The notes beneath the pieces are model-generated. The model saw only the letters and a list, made by a program, of their open reading frames with translations, was not told where the DNA came from and searched no databases. The position numbers were made by a program, and so were the translations under genes. Below are positions 1 through 5,964 of a DNA stretch of 9,569 bases, piece after piece. Source of the stretch: Acidimicrobiia bacterium (GTDB lineage Bacteria > Actinomycetota > Acidimicrobiia > Spongiisociales > UBA5794). Each line of letters opens with the position of its first letter. Positions within the stretch are counted from its first letter, which is position 1. The stretch lies in NCBI GenBank assembly GCA_030598905.1, contig JAUVPA010000049.1:1-9569 (forward strand). Reading direction: 5' to 3'.

Positions 1-323
1 GCGATCTTCAGATAGGGGTTGAACCAGACGGCGTGGAGGGTCGAGCTGCCGTCGCCGATCGATGCCTCGATCATCGTGCGATTGCGAGAGATGCGGCGCT
101 TGCGAACGTCGGTCACAACGCCGGCAACGGTCACCTCCTCCCCCAGCGGAACAGATGAGAGGTCAAACATCTGTGATCGATCGAGATACCGCCGAGGCAC
201 GTGGAGCAACAGATCAGCGACCGAATCGATCCCTGCATCGGCGAGCCGTTTTGCCGTCCGCGGACCGATGCCCTTGACGTTTTCGACTGATACGGCACTC
301 AGATATGCGAGCGATCTCCCCAT
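1..323 (-). CDS. recG: ATP-dependent DNA helicase RecG, N-terminal part (runs off left edge)
   Basis: RecG remodels stalled replication forks and Holliday junctions. Only about the first 107 residues are present; the helicase motor lies beyond the window. Seen: an early helix-hairpin-helix-like stretch with NVKGIGPRTAKRLADAG, then the RecG family signature LLLHVPRRYLDRS, then an OB-fold-like wedge region containing EEVTVAGVVTDV, RNRTMIEASIGDG and HAVWFNPYL. The last is close to the family consensus WFNQPYL. Two in-frame ATGs are possible, at 329 and 323. I prefer 323 because a TANNNT box (TAACCT) ends 8 nt before it, as expected for a leaderless start, and no Shine-Dalgarno precedes either. 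It is divergent from the ChoD-like gene with about 55 bp between starts. In many actinobacteria recG sits near rpmB, as here, but normally in the same direction and next to a DAK/YloV-like gene that is absent from this window. Confidence 0.85.
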   Translation of the reverse strand, partial: MGRSLAYLSAVSVENVKGIGPRTAKRLADAGIDSVADLLLHVPRRYLDRSQMFDLSSVPLGEEVTVAGVVTDVRKRRISRNRTMIEASIGDGSSTLHAVWFNPYLKI

Positions 324-331
324 GGGCATGG

Positions 332-337
332 AGGTTA
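332..337 (-). promoter_or_regulatory. putative -10 box (TAACCT) for leaderless recG
   Basis: TAACCT reading leftward fits TANNNT and ends 8 nt before the ATG at 323. No convincing -35 element and no Shine-Dalgarno are seen, so transcription probably starts at or next to the start codon. Predicted by pattern and spacing only. Confidence 0.45.
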
Positions 338-366
338 CGAGCCCGACCAACGACTACCGACCGCCA

Positions 367-372
367 TAGGAT
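367..372 (+). promoter_or_regulatory. putative -10 box (TAGGAT) for the ChoD-like gene
   Basis: TAGGAT ends 6 nt before the GTG at 379. This fits a leaderless promoter; the same bases contain AGGA, which could instead be a weak ribosome-binding site. A weak -35 candidate (CCGACC, 343-348) lies 18 bp upstream. Confidence 0.4.
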
Positions 373-378
373 CTCCAC

Positions 379-2046
379 GTGCCCCGATTCGACTACGACG
401 TCCTCGTGATCGGCAGCGGATTTGGGGGGAGCGTCAGCGCGCTGCGTCTGGCCGAGAAGGGTTATCGCGTTGGCGTGCTCGAGGCCGGGCGCCGGTTTCG
501 GGCTCAGGACTTCCCCAAGACCAACTGGAACGTGAGCAAATTCCTCTGGTTCCCCCGGTTCGGCATGCGAGGGATTCAGCGACTGACGCTGCTCCGCGAC
601 GTATTGGTTCTCACGGGTGCCGGTGTCGGCGGCGGATCGCTGGTCTATGCCAACACGCTCTACGAGCCACACGATTCCTTCTTCACCGATCCGAAGTGGG
701 CCGGTATCACACAATGGAAGAACGAGCTGGAGCCGCACTACGCCATGGCCCGCAGGATGCTCGGCGTCACCGTGAACCCTCGGGAAACACCTGCCGACGA
801 GGTGATGCGCAAGATCGCGATGCGCTTCGATGTCGAGGACACCTACCGACCTACACCGGTGGGTGTGTTCTTTGGAGAGCCGGGTGTTGAGGTCCCCGAT
901 CCGTACTTCGGTGGCGCCGGTCCGGCTCGCTCTGGGTGCATCGGTTGCGGCGGCTGCATGGTCGGATGCCGGCACAACGCCAAGAACTCGCTCGATCGCA
1001 ACTACCTGTACCTCGCAGAGAGGGCAGGCGTTGATGTCCACGCCGAACACGAGGTCGTTGACGTATCCATCCACCCCGACGGTGGCTACCTGGTGACGAC
1101 CCGCCGTCCCGGGAGCTGGATGAGAAGGCGAGAACGTGTGCTCCGAGCGCACCAGGTTGTCTTCGCGGCCGGTGCTCTCGGCACAACGCGGCTCCTCCTC
1201 CGGCTGGCGGAAAGGAGTCTGCCCGAGCTCTCCGACCGGGTCGGACACGTCGTTCGAACCAATTCGGAGGCGTTGCTCGGCTCAGTGGCACGGTCCACCG
1301 ACGTCAATTACTCCGAGGGTGTGGCGATCACCTCGTCGATCCACCCTGAACCTCACACGCACATCGAGCCGGTTCGTTATCCGAAGGGCAGCAACGTGAT
1401 GGGGTTCTTGGGAACGCTGTTGACAGACGGAGGACCCGGCATGCCACGCCAGGTGCGGTTTCTGCGCAACGTCCTGTCGCATCCACTCGACTTCCTGCGC
1501 ACCTTGTCGGTGCGACGTTGGGCCGAACGGACTGTGATCCTGCTCGTGATGCAGAGCTACGACAACTCGCTGCGCTTGTACCGAAAACGAGGCTGGTTCG
1601 GGACTCGACTGGCATCCGAGCACGGTCATGGAGACCCCAACCCGACGTACATTCCCATCGCCAACGAAGCGGCACGGGTGGCCGCCGCAGCCATGGATGG
1701 CATACCCGGAAGCGCCGTAAACGAGGTGCTGTTCGACACGCCGCCGACGGCCCACATCCTCGGTGGGGCCTGTATCGGCGCCACAGCCAAAGACGGCGTC
1801 ATCGACGGCTATCACCGGGTATACGGCCATGACGGTCTGCATGTGATCGATGGTTCCGCCATCGGTGCCAACCTTGGCGCCAACCCCTCGCTCACCATCA
1901 CTGCCATGGCCGAACGCGCGGCATCGATGTGGCCCAACAAAGGTGACGAGGACCCGAGACCACTCCTCGGCAGCGCCTACCAACCGGTCAGCCCGGTGCT
2001 CCCCAACCAACCCGCTCTCGGCGGTGACCCCCTCGCTCACTACTGA
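379..2046 (+). CDS. choD: ChoD-like GMC flavin oxidoreductase with ferredoxin-type cysteine cluster
   Basis: A 555-residue FAD-dependent oxidoreductase of the GMC family, closely resembling mycobacterial ChoD (annotated cholesterol oxidase) by recall of its sequence. Seen: the Rossmann FAD motif GSGFGGS at residues 12-18 with the ribose-binding Glu35 in LEAG; GAGVGGGSLVYANTLY; PDPYFGGAGPAR just before the cluster C187-x2-C190-x2-C193-x3-C197; NSEALLGS and SSIHPEPHTHIEPVRYPKGSN in the substrate domain; and a GMC C-terminal domain with candidate catalytic His459 (AHILGGA) and Asn502 (GANPSL). No signal peptide is apparent, so it is probably cytosolic. GTG start chosen because homologous sequence begins at once and a TAGGAT box precedes it by 6 nt. 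The actual substrate is uncertain: ChoD proteins are assigned to 3-hydroxysteroid oxidation but their role is disputed. The Cys spacing matches a [4Fe-4S] ligand pattern. It stands apart functionally from its neighbours. Confidence 0.85.
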   Translation: MPRFDYDVLVIGSGFGGSVSALRLAEKGYRVGVLEAGRRFRAQDFPKTNWNVSKFLWFPRFGMRGIQRLTLLRDVLVLTGAGVGGGSLVYANTLYEPHDSFFTDPKWAGITQWKNELEPHYAMARRMLGVTVNPRETPADEVMRKIAMRFDVEDTYRPTPVGVFFGEPGVEVPDPYFGGAGPARSGCIGCGGCMVGCRHNAKNSLDRNYLYLAERAGVDVHAEHEVVDVSIHPDGGYLVTTRRPGSWMRRRERVLRAHQVVFAAGALGTTRLLLRLAERSLPELSDRVGHVVRTNSEALLGSVARSTDVNYSEGVAITSSIHPEPHTHIEPVRYPKGSNVMGFLGTLLTDGGPGMPRQVRFLRNVLSHPLDFLRTLSVRRWAERTVILLVMQSYDNSLRLYRKRGWFGTRLASEHGHGDPNPTYIPIANEAARVAAAAMDGIPGSAVNEVLFDTPPTAHILGGACIGATAKDGVIDGYHRVYGHDGLHVIDGSAIGANLGANPSLTITAMAERAASMWPNKGDEDPRPLLGSAYQPVSPVLPNQPALGGDPLAHY

Positions 2047-2064
2047 ATACCGACTACCCACGGC

Positions 2065-2070
2065 TACCCT
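2065..2070 (+). promoter_or_regulatory. candidate -10 box (TACCCT) upstream of rpmB
   Basis: TACCCT lies in the 49-bp gap between the ChoD-like gene and rpmB. A start about 7 nt downstream would give a leader near 18 nt that still contains the strong Shine-Dalgarno. No clear -35 was found; rpmB could equally be read from the upstream gene. Confidence 0.3.
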
Positions 2071-2081
2071 GCCCGGACCTC

Positions 2082-2088
2082 AGGAGGT
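2082..2088 (+). promoter_or_regulatory. strong Shine-Dalgarno of rpmB
   Basis: AGGAGGT, a near-perfect anti-16S match, lies 7 nt before the ATG at 2096. It fixes the rpmB start and contrasts with the absence of such sites before the putatively leaderless genes. Confidence 0.85.
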
Positions 2089-2095
2089 CTTCCCC

Positions 2096-2284
2096 ATGTC
2101 ATACCGGTGTGAAGTCTGCGGCAAGGAGCCGTGGTTCGGGAAACAGGTCAGCTTCTCCCACAAACGCTCCAGCCGTCGCTGGCTCCCCAACATCCAGCGT
2201 GTCCGTGTCAAACACGGGAGCAACTCGAAGCGCATCCGCGTTTGCACATCCTGCATCAAGGCCGGCAAGGTCGAAAAGGTCTGA
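2096..2284 (+). CDS. rpmB: 50S ribosomal protein L28, zinc-binding type
   Basis: A 62-residue structural protein of the large ribosomal subunit. It begins MSYRCEVCGK and carries the L28 core FGKQVSFSHKRSSRRWLPNIQRV, followed by KRIRVCTSCIKAGKVEKV. Two CxxC pairs, C5/C8 and C50/C53, form the zinc ribbon of the C+ form; this form is usually the zinc-replete paralogue, with a C-minus copy elsewhere under Zur control. Length is normal for the family. Start set by a strong Shine-Dalgarno. The next gene, a cold-shock-like protein, begins 5 nt after the stop, so the two are very likely co-transcribed and possibly translationally coupled. Confidence 0.96.
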   Translation: MSYRCEVCGKEPWFGKQVSFSHKRSSRRWLPNIQRVRVKHGSNSKRIRVCTSCIKAGKVEKV

Positions 2285-2289
2285 TCGAG

Positions 2290-2502
2290 GTGCAGGGCGT
2301 CGTCAAGGTCTACGACCCCGCTACCGGTATCGGTGTTCTGGTGCGTGACGACGACCGCAGCGAGGTCTATCTGCGGCGCGGATCCCTTGAAGGTTCGATG
2401 TTTCGCTTTCTCCGCCAGGGACAGCGTGTCATCTTCGACCTCACTGAAGATGACGGGCGCGCCTATGCGAGCAATCTGCGATTCGGCTCGGATGGCTATT
2501 AG
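2290..2502 (+). CDS. divergent cold-shock-domain-like small protein
   Basis: A 70-residue protein that looks like a single cold-shock domain (OB-fold, nucleic-acid binding) of CspA length. It aligns by eye along its length: QGVVKVYDPATGIGVLV matches the CspA start GxVKWFNxxKGFGFI, EVYLRR matches DVFVHY, SLEGSMFRFLRQGQRVIFDL matches the strand-3/loop region, and GRAYASNLRF matches the final GPxAxNV strand. The RNA-binding motifs are degenerate: RNP1 has Ile14 and Val16 where aromatics are usual, and RNP2 has Arg for the usual His. It may bind RNA weakly or act as a ribosome-linked factor. GTG start chosen because the preceding frame runs through rpmB and the cold-shock alignment starts here; there is no strong Shine-Dalgarno, consistent with coupling to the rpmB stop 5 nt upstream. 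Function beyond the fold is not known. Confidence 0.7.
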   Translation: MQGVVKVYDPATGIGVLVRDDDRSEVYLRRGSLEGSMFRFLRQGQRVIFDLTEDDGRAYASNLRFGSDGY

Positions 2503-2509
2503 CTGTCAG

Positions 2510-2567
2510 TTGATAATTGATAGTTGATAGTTGTTGATCAGAGGCCCATGGCTCATGGCTCAAGGCC
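2510..2567. repeat. two adjacent 7-bp tandem repeat arrays in an intergenic gap
   Basis: The 95-bp gap between the cold-shock-like gene and the Lrp-type gene holds two heptad arrays. The first is TTGATA plus A or G at 2510, 2517 and 2524, trailing into TTG and TTGATC. The second is CATGGCT at 2547 and 2554, then CAAGGCC at 2561. The first is AT-rich against a GC-rich background. The second contains a 5-bp hairpin, CCATG-GCT-CATGG, at 2546-2558. The arrays end exactly where a candidate -10 box begins. Confidence 0.8.
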
Positions 2568-2573
2568 TAGAAT
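2568..2573 (+). promoter_or_regulatory. candidate -10 box (TAGAAT) for the Lrp-type gene
   Basis: TAGAAT is one base from the TATAAT consensus and abuts the heptad repeats. A start around 2580 would give a leader of about 18 nt carrying the Shine-Dalgarno. No -35 at normal spacing is evident. Confidence 0.4.
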
Positions 2574-2586
2574 CGCCTCCCGAACC

Positions 2587-2593
2587 GAGGAGG
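2587..2593 (+). promoter_or_regulatory. Shine-Dalgarno deciding a TTG start
   Basis: GAGGAGG lies 4 nt before the TTG at 2598. It supports the unusual TTG start for the Lrp/AsnC-type protein, where no ATG is available and homologues begin with the same MVQAY residues. Confidence 0.75.
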
Positions 2594-2597
2594 AACG

Positions 2598-2831
2598 TTG
2601 GTCCAGGCGTATGTGCTGATCCAGACCGACACCGGCAGAGCCGCATCTGTTGCCAACGAGATCAGGGAAATGGCAGGCGTGCTCAGCACCGAGGCCGTCA
2701 CCGGACCGTATGACGTCGTCGTCTTCGCCGAAGCTGCCGACGTGGACGCGCTCGGCCAGCTCGTGGTCACCCAGATTCAGCCGGTCGACGGCATCGTGCG
2801 CACCCTGACCTGCCCCGTCGTCAAGTTGTAG
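2598..2831 (+). CDS. stand-alone Lrp/AsnC ligand-binding domain protein
   Basis: A 77-residue protein made only of the RAM/Lrp-AsnC ligand-binding alpha-beta sandwich, with no helix-turn-helix. Seen: MVQAYVLIQTDTGRAASVANEIR, GVLSTEAVTGPYDVVVFAEA, LGQLVVTQIQPVDGIVRTLTCPVV. This is nearly the consensus of a conserved actinobacterial family often found near ddl, thiL, rpmB and recG. In Lrp proteins this domain oligomerises and binds amino acids. Here it cannot bind DNA itself and may act as a small-molecule sensor or partner of another regulator; its role is not established. TTG start chosen on Shine-Dalgarno and homology. Its stop codon TAG shares a base with the GTG of the next gene, indicating translational coupling. 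Confidence 0.9.
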   Translation: MVQAYVLIQTDTGRAASVANEIREMAGVLSTEAVTGPYDVVVFAEAADVDALGQLVVTQIQPVDGIVRTLTCPVVKL

Positions 2832-3166
2832 TGCGCTCGTTCGCCCTGCGCCTCGTCTTCTCGGCGCTGGCCGGACTCGCCGGATCGGCTGCGGGATTTG
2901 CTCTCTATCAACTCCGGACCCGTGACGAAGCGGTCGATTCCGGCGTCGGCGAACTCCACATCGCCGCCCCAGGAGCCAATGCGGCGCTCGCCGCTCTCAT
3001 CGGATTGATCGGTGGCAAGAGAGGCCCAATTCTCGCCTTCGTTGCCGGAGCCGGCCTGAGTGCGATCCTCGGCACGAAGGTCGACGAATCGATCCAGGCG
3101 CTCATCTCGGGTCAGGCCAGGACGTCGAGCGCCGACTCCACCAACTCGTCGCACAACTCCGAGTAG
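2831..3166 (+). CDS. small glycine/alanine-rich membrane protein, function unknown
   Basis: A 111-residue protein I do not recognise. Hydrophobic, probably membrane-spanning stretches lie at about residues 7-27, 45-61 and 65-82. They are rich in small residues (LAGLAGSAAGFAL, AALAALIGLIGG, FVAGAGLSAIL), and an acidic/charged loop runs through RTRDEAVDSG. The tail from residue 95 is Ser/Thr/Asn-rich and probably disordered. Its GTG overlaps the TAG of the Lrp-type gene by one base (TAGTG), which supports real, coupled translation. The final 55 bp overlap the 3' end of the convergent ddl gene, and the low-complexity tail is exactly this overlapped part, as if the frame had extended into ddl. 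No catalytic motif is visible. Confidence 0.6.
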   Translation: MRSFALRLVFSALAGLAGSAAGFALYQLRTRDEAVDSGVGELHIAAPGANAALAALIGLIGGKRGPILAFVAGAGLSAILGTKVDESIQALISGQARTSSADSTNSSHNSE

Positions 3167-4131
3167 CTCAGGCCCGTCGCCTCCCACATCTTCGGAAAAC
3201 CCGAGATGGGTGTGAATCCGGGCATCGTGTTGACCTCGTTGAGGAGAAAGCCGCGCCCTCCGGTCTCGAGAAAGAAGTCGACACGAGCCAGCCCGCGACA
3301 TTCCAGCACGGTGAACGCTCTGCGCGCCAGCTCCTGAACCTCTGCGATACGGCCGTCGGGAAGGCTCGCAGGAACGATAAATCTGCTGTCCTCGCTGTCG
3401 TACTTGGCCTGGTAGTCATACCACTCGGCGCCAGCGAGCACTTCACCGGGTAGCGACGCTCGAGGACCGTCAAGAACGGCGACCTCGATCTCACGCCCGG
3501 CGATGGACTCTTCGACGATCGCCTTGTTGCCATGGTGGAACGCCTCATGGAGAGCTTCTTTGACCGCCGCGACGCCCCGTGCCTTGGTTATCCCCACCGA
3601 AGAACCGAGTGACGCTGGCTTGACGAACACCGGCGATCCCAAACCGTCGACGATGCCGTCGACCGTTCCGCTGGGATCAGAGTCGAACTCATCGCGGCGC
3701 ACACCCATCCACTTCGGCGAAGGGATGCCGTGTGACCCGGTGACTCGCTTGGCGAACTCCTTGTCCATTGCCACAGCTGATCCGAGCACGCCACACCCGA
3801 CGTACGGCTTTCCCGCCATCTCCAGCATCCCTTGCAAGGTCCCATCCTCGCCGAAAGGACCATGGAGAACGGGGAACACGACGTCGAACTCGATCTCGTC
3901 ACCACCGGCCCGCACAACTCCGTCCGGAATCGTGAATCGCGCAGGACGTCCCTCGGCTCGCATGGGCCGGCGTGAGCGATCCGCGACGTACCAGGCGCCG
4001 TCTCTTGCGACACCAATGGGGATCACAAGGTGTCCGCTCTCGCGGAGGGCATCGGCAACGGCCACGGCCGACACGCACGAGACCTCATGCTCAGCCGATC
4101 TTCCACCGAAAACAAGGAGAACCCGGGCCAC
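3112..4131 (-). CDS. ddl: D-alanine--D-alanine ligase
   Basis: A 339-residue ATP-grasp ligase that makes D-Ala-D-Ala for peptidoglycan in the cytosol. Seen: the N-terminal signature FGGRSAEHEVS (Glu14), VFPVLHGPFGEDGTLQG at 86-101, DKEFAKRV at 123-130, the ATP-loop KPASLGSSVGI at 171-181, EESIAGREIEVAVL at 207-220, the substrate-loop WYDYQAKY at 237-244, LARVDFF with Asp285, and the metal-binding NEVNTMPG at 298-305. The WYDYQAKY loop is of the D-Ala-D-Ala, not the D-lactate, type. The open frame extends far upstream, but homology starts at VARVLLVFGG, so I use GTG at 4131. A TATCCT box ends 8 nt before it and there is no Shine-Dalgarno, suggesting a leaderless start; TTG at 4161 is an alternative. 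It diverges from a sensor kinase with a 36-bp gap and overlaps a small membrane-protein gene at its 3' end by 55 bp. Confidence 0.95.
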   Translation of the reverse strand: MARVLLVFGGRSAEHEVSCVSAVAVADALRESGHLVIPIGVARDGAWYVADRSRRPMRAEGRPARFTIPDGVVRAGGDEIEFDVVFPVLHGPFGEDGTLQGMLEMAGKPYVGCGVLGSAVAMDKEFAKRVTGSHGIPSPKWMGVRRDEFDSDPSGTVDGIVDGLGSPVFVKPASLGSSVGITKARGVAAVKEALHEAFHHGNKAIVEESIAGREIEVAVLDGPRASLPGEVLAGAEWYDYQAKYDSEDSRFIVPASLPDGRIAEVQELARRAFTVLECRGLARVDFFLETGGRGFLLNEVNTMPGFTPISGFPKMWEATGLSYSELCDELVESALDVLA

Positions 4132-4139
4132 GGGCGCCG

Positions 4140-4145
4140 AGGATA
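4140..4145 (-). promoter_or_regulatory. putative -10 box (TATCCT) for leaderless ddl
   Basis: TATCCT reading leftward ends 8 nt before the GTG at 4131. It lies in the 36-bp gap between the two start codons; any -35 region would sit under the start codon of the divergent kinase gene, so the two promoters physically overlap. Confidence 0.45.
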
Positions 4146-4167
4146 CCCACGGAGACGGCAACCACCG

Positions 4168-5964
4168 ATGGATTCGAAGAACGCCGACCACCTCTTGAAC
4201 TACCGCATCCGCGTCGTACAAGTCGCGCTCGTCATTTCCCTCGTCGGCTTGATCTCGATCGCCGTGTGGATGCTCGGCAAGCCTGATGTCGGGGATTCGG
4301 CCGGGAGGTGGGTGCTCGTCGCTTGTTTTGCAGGTGTTGTCCTCCTCGCCGTCACACCGTGGAAGAAGGCGCTGGGTGTTCTCGCAGGAGATCTGCTCAT
4401 CGTCCTCTGGTCGGCGATCGTTGTCCTCGCCCTTACCGTCCTCGAAGTCGCCAGGGTTGGAACACCCAGCGCCGTCGGCTATGTGATGGTTGTCGTCTTT
4501 GCCGGGATGGCGCTTGTTCCGACACTCCTCCTCGCCGTCGTTGGGCTCGCTGCCACCGCCGGGTACGGCTACGCGCTGTACCAACAGACCGGCATCCTCG
4601 ACGGCCCCGCAGCCGCGACGCTTATCGCCTTCGTTGCCGCTGCTCTCGTTGTCGTGCTGCTGATCGAGGGCGTTCGGGGCCAGCTCGTGACGAGCCGTTC
4701 CGAACTCGTCGAACTGGCCGAACGCCAGCAGGTGCTCCAGGTCAAGGAGAGGGAGCTGGCCAGTCTGTACGACGTGTCGGCCACGATCGGCGCCGGAAGC
4801 AACCTCGCCGAGGTCCTCCCCGAGCTCATCGGACGGGTGGTTCTCGCACTTGACGCCAAGACCGGCCTCGTTTTGCTCTACAGGCCACGAGATGAAGGCC
4901 TCGAGGTCATGTCACCGATCTGGGTGGCCGGCCACACGGTCGAGGCAGAAGGTTATTCGCTGGCCCTCAACGAGGCCGGCCTGGCACAGCGGGTCTTCAT
5001 CAGCGGCGAACCCGCCCTCGACAACGGCGTCGACCATGGTTCAGCCGATCGACTTCTCACGGATCTCGGAGCGCAGCGGATTGCCGGCGTCCCCATTCGA
5101 GTCGAGCAGCGTCGCATCGGGGTGCTTCTCGTTGCCGACAAGGCGGAAGCCGATTTTGGCGAGGACGACCTGATCACCCTGGAGTCGCTGGCCTCACCGG
5201 CGGCACTGGTCCTCAACCAGATGGCTCGCTACGAAGAAGTTCGAGCCACCGGCTTCAAGATGGCCGAACTCGCCCGTCTCAAGACCGACTTCGTGTCCGT
5301 TGTCTCTCACGAGCTGCGAACGCCGCTGACGTCGATCATCGGTTCTCTTCGGACATTGCAGCGACCGGAACTGGCGCCCGAAGATGCCAACGCGGTCGAG
5401 CTGATCTCGAGCGCGGCGAAGCAGGCCAATCGGCTCCGCAAGCTCATCGAGGACCTCCTCGTTGTGTCTCGACTCGACGCTGCAGCGCTGCCCGTCAACC
5501 CCAAATCGCTTGCACCGCACGGTTTCATCGCCGAGGTCGTCCGGTCAATCCCGTCCGCGCCGCAACGCGTCAAGGTGGCGATAGACGCCGACGTGACGCG
5601 GATCGATGCCGACCCCGATCACCTTGCCCGCGTGCTGAGGAACCTCGTCGAAAACGCGCTGAAGCACAGCGGAGACGGCAACGTCACCGTACACGCATCG
5701 GGTGTCGGGGGTGAAGTGCGCCTCGCCGTCGTCGACCACGGCGACGGGATCCCTTATGCCAGGCGCGACCATGTATTCGAGAGATTCACACAGCTCCAGC
5801 CGCACGAGACACGCTCCCGAGGAGGCACCGGTCTCGGCTTGTTCATCGTGCGTGGGCTCGCCGAAGCAATGGGCGGCCGCGTGTGGTTCGAACCGACGGT
5901 CGGTGGCGGCGCCACTTTCATCGTGGGACTCCCGGCCGTGGAGGTCGACCGCGCCGCGAGCTGA
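4168..5964 (+). CDS. orphan membrane sensor histidine kinase (six TM, GAF, HisKA, HATPase)
   Basis: A 598-residue sensor kinase. About six hydrophobic segments occur at residues 15-36, 48-63, 69-94, 101-121, 122-138 and 147-167, with little extracellular sequence between them, so it probably senses a membrane or intracellular cue. A coiled-coil linker (about 168-200) leads to a GAF domain (about 200-350). Then come the HisKA H-box SHELRTP with phospho-acceptor His381, N-box LRNLVENALKHS (Asn496), G1 VDHGDGIP (Asp523/Asp526), F-box VFERF and G2 GGTGLGL at 552-558: a complete, catalytically intact kinase. ATG at 4168 is preferred because the open frame upstream would overlap ddl and reads as low-complexity; only a weak GGAG lies 13 nt upstream. 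No response regulator is in the window. Divergent from ddl, it may sense envelope state, but this is only contextual. Its stop abuts that of fabI. Confidence 0.9.
   Translation: MDSKNADHLLNYRIRVVQVALVISLVGLISIAVWMLGKPDVGDSAGRWVLVACFAGVVLLAVTPWKKALGVLAGDLLIVLWSAIVVLALTVLEVARVGTPSAVGYVMVVVFAGMALVPTLLLAVVGLAATAGYGYALYQQTGILDGPAAATLIAFVAAALVVVLLIEGVRGQLVTSRSELVELAERQQVLQVKERELASLYDVSATIGAGSNLAEVLPELIGRVVLALDAKTGLVLLYRPRDEGLEVMSPIWVAGHTVEAEGYSLALNEAGLAQRVFISGEPALDNGVDHGSADRLLTDLGAQRIAGVPIRVEQRRIGVLLVADKAEADFGEDDLITLESLASPAALVLNQMARYEEVRATGFKMAELARLKTDFVSVVSHELRTPLTSIIGSLRTLQRPELAPEDANAVELISSAAKQANRLRKLIEDLLVVSRLDAAALPVNPKSLAPHGFIAEVVRSIPSAPQRVKVAIDADVTRIDADPDHLARVLRNLVENALKHSGDGNVTVHASGVGGEVRLAVVDHGDGIPYARRDHVFERFTQLQPHETRSRGGTGLGLFIVRGLAEAMGGRVWFEPTVGGGATFIVGLPAVEVDRAAS

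Noticed and set aside
214..1248. Long minus-strand open frame of 344 codons
   Set aside because: It lies mostly antisense to the ChoD-like gene, whose protein is strongly family-like; the minus product has no recognisable domain. Typical GC-rich shadow frame.
1282..2061. Minus-strand open frame of 259 codons
   Set aside because: Antisense to the conserved C-terminal half of the ChoD-like gene and without recognisable motifs.
2546..2558. CCATG-GCT-CATGG hairpin as a terminator for the rpmB transcript
   Set aside because: It is short, arises from the heptad repeat itself and has no following T-run.
4030..4167. N-terminal extension of the histidine kinase from an upstream ATG
   Set aside because: It would overlap the 5' end of ddl by about 100 bp and adds a low-complexity charged segment. 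ATG 4168 leads directly into the first membrane helix.
4132..4584. N-terminal extension of ddl by about 150 residues
   Set aside because: The extra sequence is low-complexity and antisense to the kinase membrane region; Ddl homology begins at VARVLLVFGG with GTG at 4131.
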